A stretch of 64,000 nt of DNA from Carposina sasakii (Eukaryota > Arthropoda > Insecta > Lepidoptera > Carposinidae), in NCBI GenBank assembly GCA_014607495.2, contig CP053154.1, forward strand, positions 4,278,001-4,342,000, given 5' to 3'. A model generated the notes under the pieces. That model was not told where the DNA came from. It made no database searches and worked only from the letters and a program-made list of their open reading frames with translations. Shown piece after piece: positions 31,591 to 42,770 of the stretch; the first letter of the stretch is position 1, and each line of letters opens with the position of its first letter. The position numbers and the translations under genes were made by a program.

Positions 31591-32677
31591 TTGAAACATG
31601 ACAAGTTTTTATTTTATTTAATGCGTAGTACTTTCTGACCTAGTAGATTTGTAATGCGACAAATATATTGCTTTTTTTTAGAGAGTCACTGGCCAACTAA
31701 CAATTGCCAATGATTCGCTGTCATGCCATAGCTTTCAATCTATGTACCTATTACGAGTATTTTATCTTACTTAAGTCTCCGAGATGACGGCTATTATAAC
31801 ATTATTTAAACACTTCAAGTTTTATAAAGGTATCAATAAATAATTACAGCTAAGTGTGGCCCTTGACATTATAAACTCGAGTGTTATTATTGTTTCTAAT
31901 CACGCCATTTGTATTTCACATATCAAATGAACTAGTCATAGTATTGTGATCATAAATTGACCTTTTGTACCTTATTATTGAGTAAAATTACGAGGAACAC
32001 GCCTTGATAAAGATATATGAGTATATATTTTTTTATTACAACTGGACCTGACTCAATGTATTCGTTCGACCAAAGACTTTGAATGGCGCCTTTATTGGGT
32101 TTAACTACGAGTAAAAAGTAACTATTTTATGAAAAAAACAGCCAGACTTTGAAAGCATTTGGGGTTTTGAAATTTAAAGTTTCTAAGTCAGAGATTAATA
32201 ATTATAGTGTGTTTTTATAAAAGAATACTTAGGTACTACTGAGTTTACTTGGGTTGTTTTTTAAAATATTTCGAAATTCACATGTGTCTTTGAGTCTCTA
32301 TTTGTCAATATGTATTTTCGCATTATTATTGCAAACTTTTACTCTATACTAATGTCCAGATTTATTTTAAAGATTATTCATATTATATTTAACTTTAATG
32401 TGGTAGATACATACTTTAATCCATAATACGTACACAGCAGTTTATTGAAAATTATAACACGGGAATTCACTTAAGACAATTACGCAATCTATTATTATAG
32501 ATGCATATATTAGATATAAGCCAATAGCTAATCCGCTCGATGTACCTTAATCAATTATGTTGAACAGCGCCGATTTCAGCTACCCTTGTTATGTCTAGTC
32601 ATAGTCTAGGAGATAGCTGTAGGTTTGATTCAGTATTTTCTTGGCGAAGAGCAATCAACCTGCCTGTCATTCTGTGC
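31591..32677. other. No gene recognised
   Basis: AT-rich DNA with no frame above 60 codons and no repeat match noted. Confidence 0.5.
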
Positions 32678-32874
32678 TGATGCAGGGCTTCGCTAGAATA
32701 CATCATCTCCTTCCGTGCATGTCGTAAGAGCCGACTAGGGAACTCTGACATTCTCTCAGGCGATAAGTTAGCAACTTGTTTGCTAATTGTACTGTCCTCG
32801 CTATGCTAAGCCGGGCTGTGGGAACTCCATTTATGATTCTATAGTTTTGGCTATCCCATTCGCGAGCATCGATG
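32678..32874 (+). mobile_element. Interspersed repeat, family B copy 7
   Basis: A well-preserved copy: GATGCAGGGCTTCGCTAGAA, CATCTCCTTCCGTGCATGTC, CATTCTCTCAGGCGATAAG and TATGATTCTATAGTTTTGGC. Its 3' end is continuous with a family-E element at 32875. Confidence 0.8.
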
Positions 32875-33167
32875 TATACAGGTGATTTTTGGTCAACGTT
32901 CCCGAACACCACGGAATCTCCTCATCATCCTCATCATTACGACATTTTTCTTCATTGAAGCATATCTGGGAAGTGTCTTGTTTCTAAAATATTAGGATCT
33001 TAAGTTGAGTAAATAGACTGCATTTTTCTGCATAAATGCACATTGACGCATGTAGCAAGATTTTTTCACGCGAAATAATTAATATCTGTCTATGAAACAC
33101 TTACTTTATTTGATGTATATAGTACGTACCCGTCGTTAAGGGTGGCAATGAAAAAGCATCCTGTATA
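32875..33167 (+). mobile_element. Non-autonomous element, family E copy 2
   Basis: The ends are TATACAGGTGATTTTTGG and AAAAAGCATCCTGTATA. The interior has GTCAACGTTCCCGAACACC, TGCATAAATGCACATTGACG and GTACGTACCCGTCGTTAA. It is shorter than copies 1, 3 and 4, through an internal deletion after the CTATGAAACACTTACTTTAT segment. It was inserted at the TATA-rich tail of family B copy 7. Confidence 0.8.
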
Positions 33168-33635
33168 CACATATTGATGTCATTTTGCTCGGAATAGTTA
33201 TGTTGAAACAGCGTTTAACTTTACCCTGGTTTTGTAATAATACTCGTAACGTATGTTACTAACGGGAAAGTGCTACTCATATTCTAGAATCTTTCAATTG
33301 TTTTTATACGAAGTGTTAAAAAGCTTTAGACATTCATACGAAGTTTAATATAGTAAGTTCTCTTACTGGTGTCTGGTGCGCACAAATGTTAAAATAAAAT
33401 GATTAACTTCCGCCACTAGACATGGGGGAATAAGTGACCATAAAATGTGCAAAAAAATGTCTACTGTATCAGCCTAACAAGTGAAAATAACAGAAAATGT
33501 AGCAACCATCTCCTAGACTGTTACATGATGGAAATGTGTTACATGTATGTCTGGTTTGCACTTATGTTGACATCAAACATTATAGGATACCTGTAATTTG
33601 TAATGAGTGTATAATACAACATGATCTTACTTAAT
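33168..33635. other. No gene recognised
   Basis: AT-rich spacer with short frames. Confidence 0.5.
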
Positions 33636-33845
33636 ATTATAATCGCGAAAGTTTGTAACTATAGATGGATGGATGTTTGTTACTCTTTTACGTAAAAACA
33701 GCTGGAGCGATTTTAATAAAATATGGCATGGAGTTAGCAGGATAGGCTACTTTTTATCCCGGGAAAATATTTTTATCCCGGATAATTTCGACTTTTTGTT
33801 TTTTTCCGCAATCCACGCGGACAAAGCGGGCGTCCACTAATACTA
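33636..33845 (-). mobile_element. Interspersed repeat, family H copy 2
   Basis: The minus-strand copy starts at 33845 with AGTGGACGCCCGCTTTG and has CCGGGATAAAAATATTTTCC and GATAAAAAGTAGCCTATCC. It ends with ACTTTCGCGATTATAATATT at 33636. It lies head-to-head with the related element at 33888-34528. Confidence 0.75.
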
Positions 33846-33887
33846 CTTAATTTAATAACAAGCTAGCGATATTAGTCTAATATAATA

Positions 33888-34528
33888 TACTAGTGGCCCG
33901 CCCTCGCTTCGCTTCGGTACATATCAGTACATTAGCTACAACTTCATATGTAGGTACAGCGGTTTTCGTAAAAATTTGGAACGCCCGTTGGTTCCCTTCC
34001 CGTGGGAATTTCGGGAAATCCGTTCTTAGAGCTTCCTCGTAGTCCCTAATCCGATTTTAGCTTCGTAAAATAGCGGTTTTCGTAAAAAAATATTAATTCC
34101 CGTTGGTCCCCTTCCCGTGGGAATTTCGGGAAATCCGTTCTTAGTGCTTCCTCGCAGTCCCTAATGAACATATATGCCTAATTTTAGCTTTATATTTATA
34201 GCGGTTTTCGTAAAAATTATGAATTCCCGTTTGTCCCCTTCCCGTGGGAATTTCGGGAAATCCGTTTTTAGTCCTCCCTCGCTGTCCCCAATGAACATAT
34301 ATGCCCGATTTCAGCTTCATATGTATAGCGGTTTTCGTAAAAAATATAGAATTCCCGTTGGTCGCCTTCCCGTGGGAATATCGGGAAATTCTTGTAGCCT
34401 ATGTTCATCCAGGTCCAATAAGGATTCTAACGGTGAAAGAATTTTTTAAATCGGTCCAGAAGTTTTTGAGCCTATTCATTACAACCAAACAAACAAAGTT
34501 TTCCTCTTTATAATATTAGTGTAGATAA
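33888..34528 (+). mobile_element. Family H relative containing an internal minisatellite
   Basis: It starts ACTAGTGGCCCGCCCTCGCT and ends CTTTATAATATTAGTGTAGA. Both ends resemble family H. Near the 3' end it keeps AAATCGGTCCAGAAG and ACAACCAAACAAACAAAG. The interior is four tandem units (33958-34395). Plus-strand frames of 70-91 codons arise from the tandem units and are not genes. Confidence 0.75.
33958..34395 (+). repeat. Tandem repeat, about 3.6 units of 114-128 bp
   Basis: The units start with AGCGGTTTTCGTAAAAA at 33958, 34072, 34200 and 34327. Each contains CCCTTCCCGTGGGAAT and TCGGGAAATCCGTTCTTAG-like sequence, with CCTCGCAGTCCCTAATGAAC in the later part. The last unit stops after TCGGGAAATTC. 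The CCCGTGGGAAT/TTTCGGGAAA core is itself partly symmetrical. Confidence 0.9.
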
Positions 34529-34761
34529 TAGAATTAGAAGTAGTAAAAGACCCAGTCTAAGTATAAAGTAGACCTATTACATAAAATCAATGAGGAAAAA
34601 TAGGTTGCCACTCAGCATGACGTGCTTTAGCAATTTGCCATAGTAACACTACCTCGTCTTCCGTGACGCTAGCTCGCGTGAGAGGGAACCATTTCACACA
34701 GCAAAATATTGTACTTATGGCTAAAATTTTAGTAAGAAACAAACATTAGGACGATTATGAT

Positions 34762-34868
34762 ACTAGAATTCAGCTGCTGCATCTCCTTCCGTGCATGTCG
34801 AAAGAGGTGACTAAGGAACTCAGGCGTATTCTCTCAGGCAGTGAGCTAGCAAGATGTCACTGATATTT
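34762..34868 (+). mobile_element. Interspersed repeat, family B copy 8
   Basis: The 5' half only: TAGAATTCAGCTGCTGCATC, TCCTTCCGTGCATGTCG, TATTCTCTCAGGCAGTGAGC and AAGATGTCACTGAT. The 3' half is missing or too diverged to see. Confidence 0.7.
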
Positions 34869-35330
34869 TATTTGCCGAACTGGGATATACCGGGATACGT
34901 ATATACCGGGATTGGCCCATCACTCATTCCCGCCTCTGCGACTCCTATAATGCCTGTAACTCGCTGAACGTGTATATAAGATCTCCTTCGTAACAGTCTT
35001 TCCTGGTACAATGTAAAAATGCCAAAATCTTGTAGGTAAGTTCCAAAATATGCTATATTTCGATAATATGTTTGCAACTGTTAGTGTTTTGTAGTTTTAC
35101 AGTCCACGATGCTTAGGCCAAAAAAAAATGATAATTTGAGCAGGAACGTTTCTTAAATTTCAGACTTTTGTTTAGAATGCATATTTTGTTTATTAATGCC
35201 TTATATATTGCGCTAAAACCACATTTTAACTAGAAAATTATTTTCACAAAAAAGTTTCGCACAAATAAGTTCAAATAACTGATAAACCACAATAGAGGGT
35301 GACACGTGATACAAAAAACAGTAATGTATC
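34869..35330. other. No gene recognised
   Basis: A slightly G+C-rich part at 34870-35020 carries a 69-codon minus-strand frame without features. The rest is AT-rich. Confidence 0.45.
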
Positions 35331-35530
35331 ATACAATAACCAATAAGCCCATTTCACTAGTCACAGGATTGCCCGATATAATTGCCGAGGAAACCAAATA
35401 TTGCGGATAATAATCAAATTAAAATGCATTTCCTGCTAGTAATACTCGTAACACTGTCGTATAATTCAACATAATGGTACCTACTTGTTCAGCATTTCAG
35501 TATTTGCCTGGCTATCACTCACATCCTATA
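35331..35530 (+). repeat. Interspersed repeat, family G copy 2
   Basis: It matches 2741-2871: TTGCCCGATATAATTG, ATGGTACCTACTTGTTCAGC, TATTTGCCTGGCTATCACTC and ACATCCTATATA. It is directly followed by a family-E element. Confidence 0.5.
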
Positions 35531-35923
35531 TACAGGGTGATTTTCGGTTATCAACGTTCTCGAAAACTACGGAATCTCCTCGTAATCACGATCATTTTTC
35601 TCCATGGAAGCATACCTGGGAAGTGTCTGCTTTCCAAAATATTAGATTCCAAAGTTGAGTAAATAGACTGCGTTTTTCTGCATAAATGCACATTGACGCA
35701 TGTAGCAAGATTTTTTTACGAGATATAATTAATATCTGTCTATGAAAAAACTAGCATAAATACTGGACACTATAAATTTCGCTAAATCAAGTAACTATTT
35801 TTTTTTTCCAAAAAAAAAAATCATCTTTTCATAGCTTTTTTTTTGTTGCAAAAACTTACTTTGTGTATTATGTATAGAGTACGTACCCTTAGCTAAGGGT
35901 GGCAACGAAAAAACACCCCGTAT
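35531..35923 (+). mobile_element. Non-autonomous element, family E copy 3
   Basis: A full-length copy from TACAGGGTGATTTTCGG to AAAAACACCCCGTAT. Shared blocks are ATCACGATCATTTTTCTCCA, TGGAAGCATACCTGGGAAGT, TTTTTCTGCATAAATGCAC and GAGTACGTACCCTTAGCTAA. Poly(T)/poly(A) runs lie at 35800-35850. No coding content. Confidence 0.85.
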
Positions 35924-37415
35924 GTACCACCAACATAGGCTGTCTGTATATCATAACAGTCACCTTGGAGGTACATAGTAACATTTTCAAGTAATTTGTA
36001 ACAATAATTAAACGGTAGCTAATTATACATATCTATTAACAGTTTGACATAGTCATTAACATCTAATAATATGCTACGAATATAGTTTGTACTACAAACT
36101 ATAATTATTCTTACAAAATGACTTTGTAGGTACAAAATATAATAAATAATGTAAGGTTAGTTCCGTAATGTTTGTGGAAACTTCTCTTCATTAATCAACT
36201 GTCAAATTCTTTATTTCCTAAAGTTCTGTACTATTAATTTTCATGTAATTACCTACGTCTTTTGATCGTTAATTTATTATAATACAGTTCACAATACCTT
36301 TAAATTACTCCCACCTAATTTTAATATGAATGAATGTTTTTATGTTACCGGGTCGAATTATATTTAATAAAATACTACGTATCAGAAAAGTTGTAAAATA
36401 AACAATATTTTTGAAGTTGTGATTTCGTAGAAAAACAACATTTTTGTGAATCTATGGATTAAATTTTTAACTAAACCATTAGTTAAACTAAACACCTTTT
36501 TTGTATCACGTTTCTTTTCTGTAATAACACAGTTATTTGTTTACACAACTAGGTGCTTGGACAATGTAACAATACAGCAAGACACAGCGAACCTCGCAAA
36601 ATTATCAAAACATTTCTACCGATAGCGGCTTCCTATTGTAGGAAAGTTTTCGATAACTTCGCGACTTTTTCTGTCGCTCGTAAAATTTTTCTTTGTATAA
36701 GCGCACCCTGTTTCGTTTGTATTACATTTCGAAAACCCATCTAAATGTAAAATATTTAGGTATTTACAAGTCTACCTGAGCTTAGTAGTTCATTTAATTT
36801 AGATCAAGCGCTTGTTAGTAAATTTCAATTAAGTTAGGACTAGATAAATTTGAATGCTATTCAAAACATTCTATGTGCATTTTATGTTTTGATTAGGCAA
36901 TTGGTAGTTAATAAATCACTTATCAGTACTGGTTTAAATGCTACCAATTTCTTATATTGCGATCTTTATCGCCGCGCTATTGTGAAACGTATAGTTAAAC
37001 ATTTCAAATAATTAATGTGTGCTTTGAATAGTTAACCACATTTGCAGTCAGTTAACTTTTCTAGTAAGTAATAAATAATATATCGTTACCGGGTCGTTAT
37101 TCAGTTTTTGTTTATTATTTTGTGATTAACCTGACTTGTACCAAAAAAAATTATTAAGTTTTTGATGAACTTATGAATACAAAAGTGTGATAAGAAACAA
37201 AATCTTATTTTAACAATATATACAAGTCAACAGATTTCAACGGTGTTATTAAAGAGCGCCTAAAGTTAGACTTGATTTAAATATGACGTTTGACAGCAAA
37301 ACGTATGGAATATCTACCAAATTTAGGGCACGTTTAGTTTAAACAATGTTTAAATCCTTCTGTAATAACACGGCAAAAGTTTACGTTTAATGGTTAGACC
37401 GTGAACTTAGATAGA
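35924..37415. other. No gene recognised
   Basis: AT-rich DNA. The word TACCGGGTCG occurs at about 36350 and 37088 without a definable repeat around it. No supportable frame. Confidence 0.5.
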
Positions 37416-37490
37416 AGATTCTTTATTGTACTAAAAAAATGTACATAGACGAATTTAATGCTACGTAGCATTCTCTACCAGTTAACCCTA
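37416..37490 (-). mobile_element. Poly(A)-type LINE 3' end, family D copy 2
   Basis: On the minus strand it reads GTTAACTGGTAGAGAATGCT, ACGTAGCATTAAATTCG and TACAATAAAGAATC. It matches 60565-60637 closely. Strongly 5'-truncated. Confidence 0.65.
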
Positions 37491-38756
37491 GTTATGGTGA
37501 GTAAATTATCAATCAGCCTTTTATTAAACCCTTCTAATATAAGAAATACGTGTATTTAGGTAGAGCCGTGTTGTCTTGACTGTTGTAAGCATGCAAATTC
37601 CATATAAACATCTTCAATTCAGTGAGGCAACGTGTTTGCAATCCGAGCATTATGAAGAGGCTCACTCGCATCAAGATAATTGTTGCACGTTCGAAGCGGC
37701 GTCGACCACGACAATAGTGTTGTGTAATGCGAGGAACTCGTGTAAATTGTAATGCTTAGCACTGTGGAGCCATGAAAATAGTTATTAGTCTAAAATTGTT
37801 AGTAGTTTCGGCTAGGCTGTGCTTTGTCTGTCGCTCAGTCAAACCCTCTCATTTGGACTATTATAAAATTATTTCGTAACGAAAAGAGTGAATGACAACG
37901 TAGTACGAACAGACGAAATTTCTCATCGTATACACTTGAAATTTGGCATGTATTTTCTTTAAGGAGAATAGGTATATACTAAAGTCGCGATTATCCCCTA
38001 GAGAGTTTAAATATACCAGCAAGGTTTGCGTCTATACCTAGGTACTTTTTAAAGAAGAGAGGTTTTTCTCAAATGGATATAGATTAACAAATTTTTATTG
38101 TATGCTGTCAAAATTAGATTTAACTTGATCAACCACTATGTTTTCTTTAAAATACAAAAACAAGTATTATTTCAGTTTTACAAATAAGTAGTGCATTTTC
38201 ATACTATTTGGATTGTTTTGTTAACAACGATAAGTATTTCGCATATTTCAAAGCCTTCATTAAAAAGCATGCAGCCCATGAATTTCTATTTACTCATGCT
38301 TATGTACCCAAAATATTAAATGGAAATATTATGGCCATGGTCTTTTCTTTAAAATTATAAAAACTGGTATATATGAACAGTAGATAAATTCATGGACTGA
38401 ATATATCTTTGAACACGCGTATGTGTCTTATGTGACTGCAAAGTTAAAATGATAAATAAAAACATTTTACAACTTCCTATACACGATAAAAGCTTGAACA
38501 AAAACTTTTAGTATTTGATTGAAAAAAAAATAACGAAACTAACTTGTCCAACTATCGCCAACGTAGTGGTTGGTGTACAATGTTGGACATGTGCCATTTG
38601 CAATAGGAATATCGTTTATACTCGTTGAGAAACTTTTGATTTGATCCATGGTATATAGTATCCGAACATACGTGGTGTTCTACTGAACACAGGTACCTAT
38701 GTAGTTACCTACTTCAAATACGAATAAGAGATATTAGGTACCTACAATATAAATCA
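37491..38756. other. No gene recognised
   Basis: AT-rich, with a slightly G+C-richer patch at 37620-37740. No frame or repeat noted. Confidence 0.45.
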
Positions 38757-38871
38757 GCCTCGGCCAGCGTAGCTTTGGAAGCCCTCCGGCCAGATGGACC
38801 GATGACTTGAAGAGGGCAGCTGGTGGGAGGCCTACATCCAGCAGTAGACTGCATTACGCTAATGATAATGA
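38757..38871 (+). mobile_element. RTE-like LINE 3' end with internal deletion, family A copy 8
   Basis: It runs GCCTCGGCCAGCGTAGCTTT, CCTCCGGCCAGATGGACCG and GAGGGCAGCTGGT, then jumps directly to GGGAGGCCTACATCCAGCAG and an AATGATAATGA tail. About 50 bases present in the other copies (the tract encoding the NWM...WR.LG part) are missing. Confidence 0.75.
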
Positions 38872-39793
38872 CATTAATCAGAACACAGTACAGTAATCAG
38901 TTTCTTAATATAAACTATAAATCAACATGTTATCTACGTCAGCAAAGCGAACTTGTTTGAATGACAATAGGGGCATTGGACCAAAGCGCCATCGTTGGCA
39001 TTTACTTTACACGATAAAAATTCACAGGCAAAAAACACTAATTAAACTTTCCGATAGATCTATAGCGGAAAAATGGAAGGAACAAAAAATTAAGGCAACT
39101 CGATACTAGGGTGTCCGATTATCTGAACATCGACAGATAATTATCGGTAGCTCGGACATGTCACAACGGTAACCGCTGACACATTGATATTATCGAGTAT
39201 GATAGAGTGTTTTTGTTTTAGTCTAAATTGGAACAAAGCAGTAATTAAGGTTCTTTATTAATAGAGGCTGACTTGAGTAGACGGGCGTTCTATGTAACCT
39301 CTATTGTATTGACTTCAAACCCTTGAATTTTATTTAAATTTGATAGTGTATTTATGTAACATAGTCTTATTGTGCCTTATAAATCCCATTTATTGATATA
39401 GCTACTTCGATTAGTCTATTACCGTATACATGACTTAAAACATAAACTGGCTGATATGATAATGAATAACGATATTTTTACGAAGCGTATTATTTAAGTT
39501 GTTGGTATCAGTATTTGCAATTTACTACAAAAATTCAGGATTAATAGGTAATTAATGAAAGCCTAGAAAGGAGACACTGACAAAAACGCTAGTCTACTCG
39601 CAAAATTGTGAGCCTGCAGCGACTCGAAACACGGATATTCTAAACGTGTAAGATATGCCACGCTGCTCAAACACAGCCTTGTCACTTCTACTTAGTATCA
39701 CAAAATATGAATTCTGTACAGAATGGTTGTTTCTAATTATAAATAAAGAAACATTTATACCATTTTTTTTTTACGTGGAAACATTTTTAATTT
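38872..39793. other. No gene recognised
   Basis: A small inverted pattern (TCCGATTATCTG and CAGATAATTATCGG) lies at 39114-39165. Nothing else is distinctive. Confidence 0.45.
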
Positions 39794-39940
39794 CATGTAT
39801 GTCGACTGTGAAACATCCTCTCAAGCGATGAGCTGGCAACTTATCTCTGATCATTAATTTACATCTCGCATCGCCATGCTAAACGTGGCCGTAAGATCGT
39901 CCTCGTGGTCTTGCATTTCTGCCTAGGATTATAACGGTCA
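39794..39940 (+). mobile_element. Interspersed repeat, family B copy 9
   Basis: A diverged partial copy: CATGTATGTCGACTGTG, CATCCTCTCAAGCGATGAGC, CATGCTAAACGTGGCCG and TCTTGCATTTCTGCCTAGG. The end lies just before the family-A micro-element. Confidence 0.6.
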
Positions 39941-39953
39941 TATTGTGCTATTA

Positions 39954-40008
39954 GCTATGTGCCGCGTGGTGCCGGCAGAGTAGACTGATGATGATGATGA
40001 TGGTGATG
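39954..40008 (+). mobile_element. 55-bp family A micro-element with 12-bp target-site duplication
   Basis: It consists only of a short leader (GCTATGT), the family head GCCGCGTGGTGCCGGCAGAG followed by TAG (39961-39983), and an (ATG)n tail. ATTGTGCTATTA stands at 39942-39953 and again at 40009-40020, an exact 12-bp duplication. So a molecule with only head and tail inserted, or a longer copy lost its interior afterwards. Confidence 0.8.
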
Positions 40009-40050
40009 ATTGTGCTATTATAATAGGCGTTACATATTTAATAATGTACC

Positions 40051-40333
40051 TATATAGCCATGAACGTACGTAATCAACAAAACAAAACAACGGACGTAAT
40101 GCTGTCAATGCACAGATTGAAGCACCGAAATGGCGGCGCGTTGCGCATGTATGCGTATTTTCTAGTAGGTGCCGAGCTTGCTATGGTTTGTATGTGTGGA
40201 TGGATAACGCGTCAATACACATCCCTACTCCATGGAATATGGTTACCGAGCTAACTATGAATGCTTCACTCTGTGTATTGACAACACTCTGTCCGTTATT
40301 CTTTATACGTTCATGTGTATAGCAAGCTATATA
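40051..40333. mobile_element. Palindromic MITE, imperfect arms
   Basis: The left arm has TATATAGCCATGAACGTACG, ACAACGGACGTAATGCTG and TCAATGCACAGATTGAAGCA. The right arm, reverse complemented, has CTATACACATGAACGTATAA, ATAACGGACAGAG and TCAATACACAGAGTGAAGCA. The ends read TATATAGC and GCTATATA. The interior is G+C-richer (AATGGCGGCGCGTTGCGCAT). The 64-codon plus-strand frame inside is not a gene. Confidence 0.65.
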
Positions 40334-41127
40334 ATCCCTGTATAGGATTTTAATACTCTCTGCAGTAGATCAAAGGTATATACGACAAAATCTATAACTC
40401 ATATCTAATCGGAATTCCACATCGTTTTTCAAGTACATAACTAATAGCTTAAATAATATCTGTTGTCAAACTGATCCGCATTTATCGAGGTAGTTTTATG
40501 TGATTAATGTGCTCGCTAAAAAATTACTTTATTAGTACTCACTTTATTCAAGTCATTGTACAATTAAAGCAGTAGTTTGTCATAAATAGTTATGGATAAG
40601 AATGTTCCATTTACTTAGCAAAAAGCTATGAAAGTAGCCCACTATAATGAAACTATGCACAAAATGCATGACTGTTTGAGATAGTATGGAGAATTTTTGA
40701 ACATCTCCGCATGTTCATATAATCTTCAAAAATAAACATGTCATTTCGGGTATCAAATGTTGATGCAATACATGCTTGCTTACATCCGAACATCCGGAAA
40801 TCCGATTGGAAAACGATTGTGTTCTTATTAAGTGTAGCGGAGATAAACTATTGTTTTTATATTGATTTACTATGTTTTAGTTTAATTAAGGGTTTATCGA
40901 TCATATTCACGCGGACTTAATCGCTAATGGTTTAATTTGCATGTCACGTCTCATGGAACCATTTTGAATACCTACCTGCGTTTTTTTTAATAATAACACA
41001 TTTCTATAATAATGTATAAGTATATCTTTTTATTTAGGTTAGACTTTTTTACTATCTCTAGCTATGGCTATGAAGATTGTTATAATAAGCTATATTGTTT
41101 AGACTCATTGTGCAAACTTTTATAAAA
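40334..41127. other. No gene recognised
   Basis: AT-rich. A 60-codon frame at 40738-40920 has no features. Confidence 0.5.
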
Positions 41128-41345
41128 TCGTGGCTCCATCCGCGTGAACTGCAGAAAAAAACAAAATTATGAAATTATACGAAAAAAAATATTTTTTTTA
41201 ATGGGATTAAAAATACCATATGTCCTTTCTTTGAGTCTAGACTACCTGTGTACTAAATTCCATTTAAATTGATTCAGTAGTTTTGGCGGGAAAGCGAAAC
41301 AGACAGACAGAGTTACTTTCGCATTTTTAATATTAGTAAATATAT
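41128..41345 (+). mobile_element. Interspersed repeat, family H copy 3
   Basis: It has GTGGCTCCATCCGCGTGAAC, ATTGATTCAGTAGTTTTGG and ACAGACAGACAGAGTTACTT, and ends CGCATTTTTAATATTAGTAA. Diverged. The 5' ACTAGTGG start is not present. Confidence 0.65.
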
Positions 41346-42379
41346 TTTTCGTACCTACCATATTATTAAGTAAAACAAGAAGTACCTACTGTATTAATTT
41401 TATTAGCCACTAGACTAAAACACAATAAATATCAGTACCTAACTTATTTATGTCACAAAGGTTAGTATGTCCATTTAATAAAATACTACCTACATTATGA
41501 TATTAATAGGTACTTAATACTTAATGACCGCATTTGGAAACTTCTATTCTAGCTTATTTCAAATTCTGTTTAATGGTTTATACATATGCATACATTATGG
41601 CTATTTAAAGCTCTTTTTTATTTTTATTTTTTTGCCAAAAGGTAACTTCTAGCGGTTAGAGAAAATTATTGCAAAGTTTATTATTATTACTGCAAATCGT
41701 GTGAAAATGGCACTAGATTAGTTTAAGCTATTTAAGTTACAAATCATCTATATGGTAGCAGCAGTATAACATTGTAATATCATTTATACCATTATACTGA
41801 CGACGGTTTGGAGCACTCAAAGAATCTACTTAAATATTTTGTGACAAACTTAGAAAGGAAGGTAAAACTAAAAATATACGTGTATTTGGCTTTGCCAGTA
41901 ATCGAATCCGATTCGTAGGTTTGTTGCGTTTCTTGCACATCGATAGAAAATCTATACAATCTGTATGCGTAATTTCCATAGAATAAAAAGTCTCCAGAAG
42001 GATTCATCAATGACAAATGTATGCCGGGCAGTGAAGCAAAAAAATCGATCTTCGGCAAATTTGTTGGTAAATCGATAAATATTATCACTTTTTAGAGTTT
42101 TAGTATAGTAAATAGATTGTAAAAATTGCCCATATGCCCAAAAATAGGCTAAATATGACTCATAAAGGGGAGAAATAAAATTCAACTAGGTCAATTTGAC
42201 CGACTAAAAGTTGCTTCAAAAATGTGCGTGATCACGGGTTCTGGGACTTATTATTCTATGGTAATTTCAAAAGGATTTGTTAGTGAAATAAATCTTAAAC
42301 AGATAACAAATAAACAAACACATATGGGTTTAGGTTACATGATTACACTGACCTCTGATTTGGTCCAGTAGGTTAGGAG
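41346..42379. other. No gene confirmed; minus-strand frame of 98 codons at 41792-42088
   Basis: The 98-codon frame has a middle that reads protein-like (LPGIHLSLMNPSGDFLF, then SIDVQETQQTYESDS), followed by a phenylalanine-rich end. I recognise no family, and neither a splice site nor a start context is convincing. It might be a decayed gene or transposon exon. The remainder is AT-rich. Confidence 0.35.
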
Positions 42380-42475
42380 AATATTGGCTTTGATAGACAG
42401 ACAGATGCAAGCGAGTAATCTTATAGTGGTTCTGTATTTTGAATTTTTGTTACGGAACCCTTGAAAAGTTCCCGA
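42380..42475 (+). repeat. Short repeat fragment, possible family K 3' end
   Basis: GATAGACAGACAGATGCAAG and TTTTTGTTACGGAACCCTTG resemble the 3' portion of the widespread repeat whose 5' portion is at 9115-9158. The assignment is from memory. Confidence 0.35.
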
Positions 42476-42770
42476 ATAAAAACAAGATTTGAATAAGTAT
42501 AATAAAACTAAATACTTTATGAACTGATTGTGCTACAGCAAATTTTATGCGACATATTTGCATAATATTATTGTAGTGTAAGATTACTTAAACAGATGTA
42601 GAAACAGCCATCCATACTAATATTAAAATAATACTACCTTGTCTGTTGCTTTTTCACTAGACTGAACAGATCTTGAGAATGGAACGATTTTTTTTCAATT
42701 TAAAGATGTTGCAAAAACAAGTATGTAATCGTATAAACTTATATTGCCGCAGAAATCTTCAGTCAGTGTT

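Noticed and set aside
33958..34395. CRISPR-like array
   Set aside because: The repeat units are 114-128 bp, contiguous and variable, with no short repeats and unique spacers. It is a minisatellite in a eukaryotic repeat.
34174..34513. Frames of 70-91 codons with repeated peptide words
   Set aside because: They arise from the tandem units in shifting frames and do not stay in phase across units.
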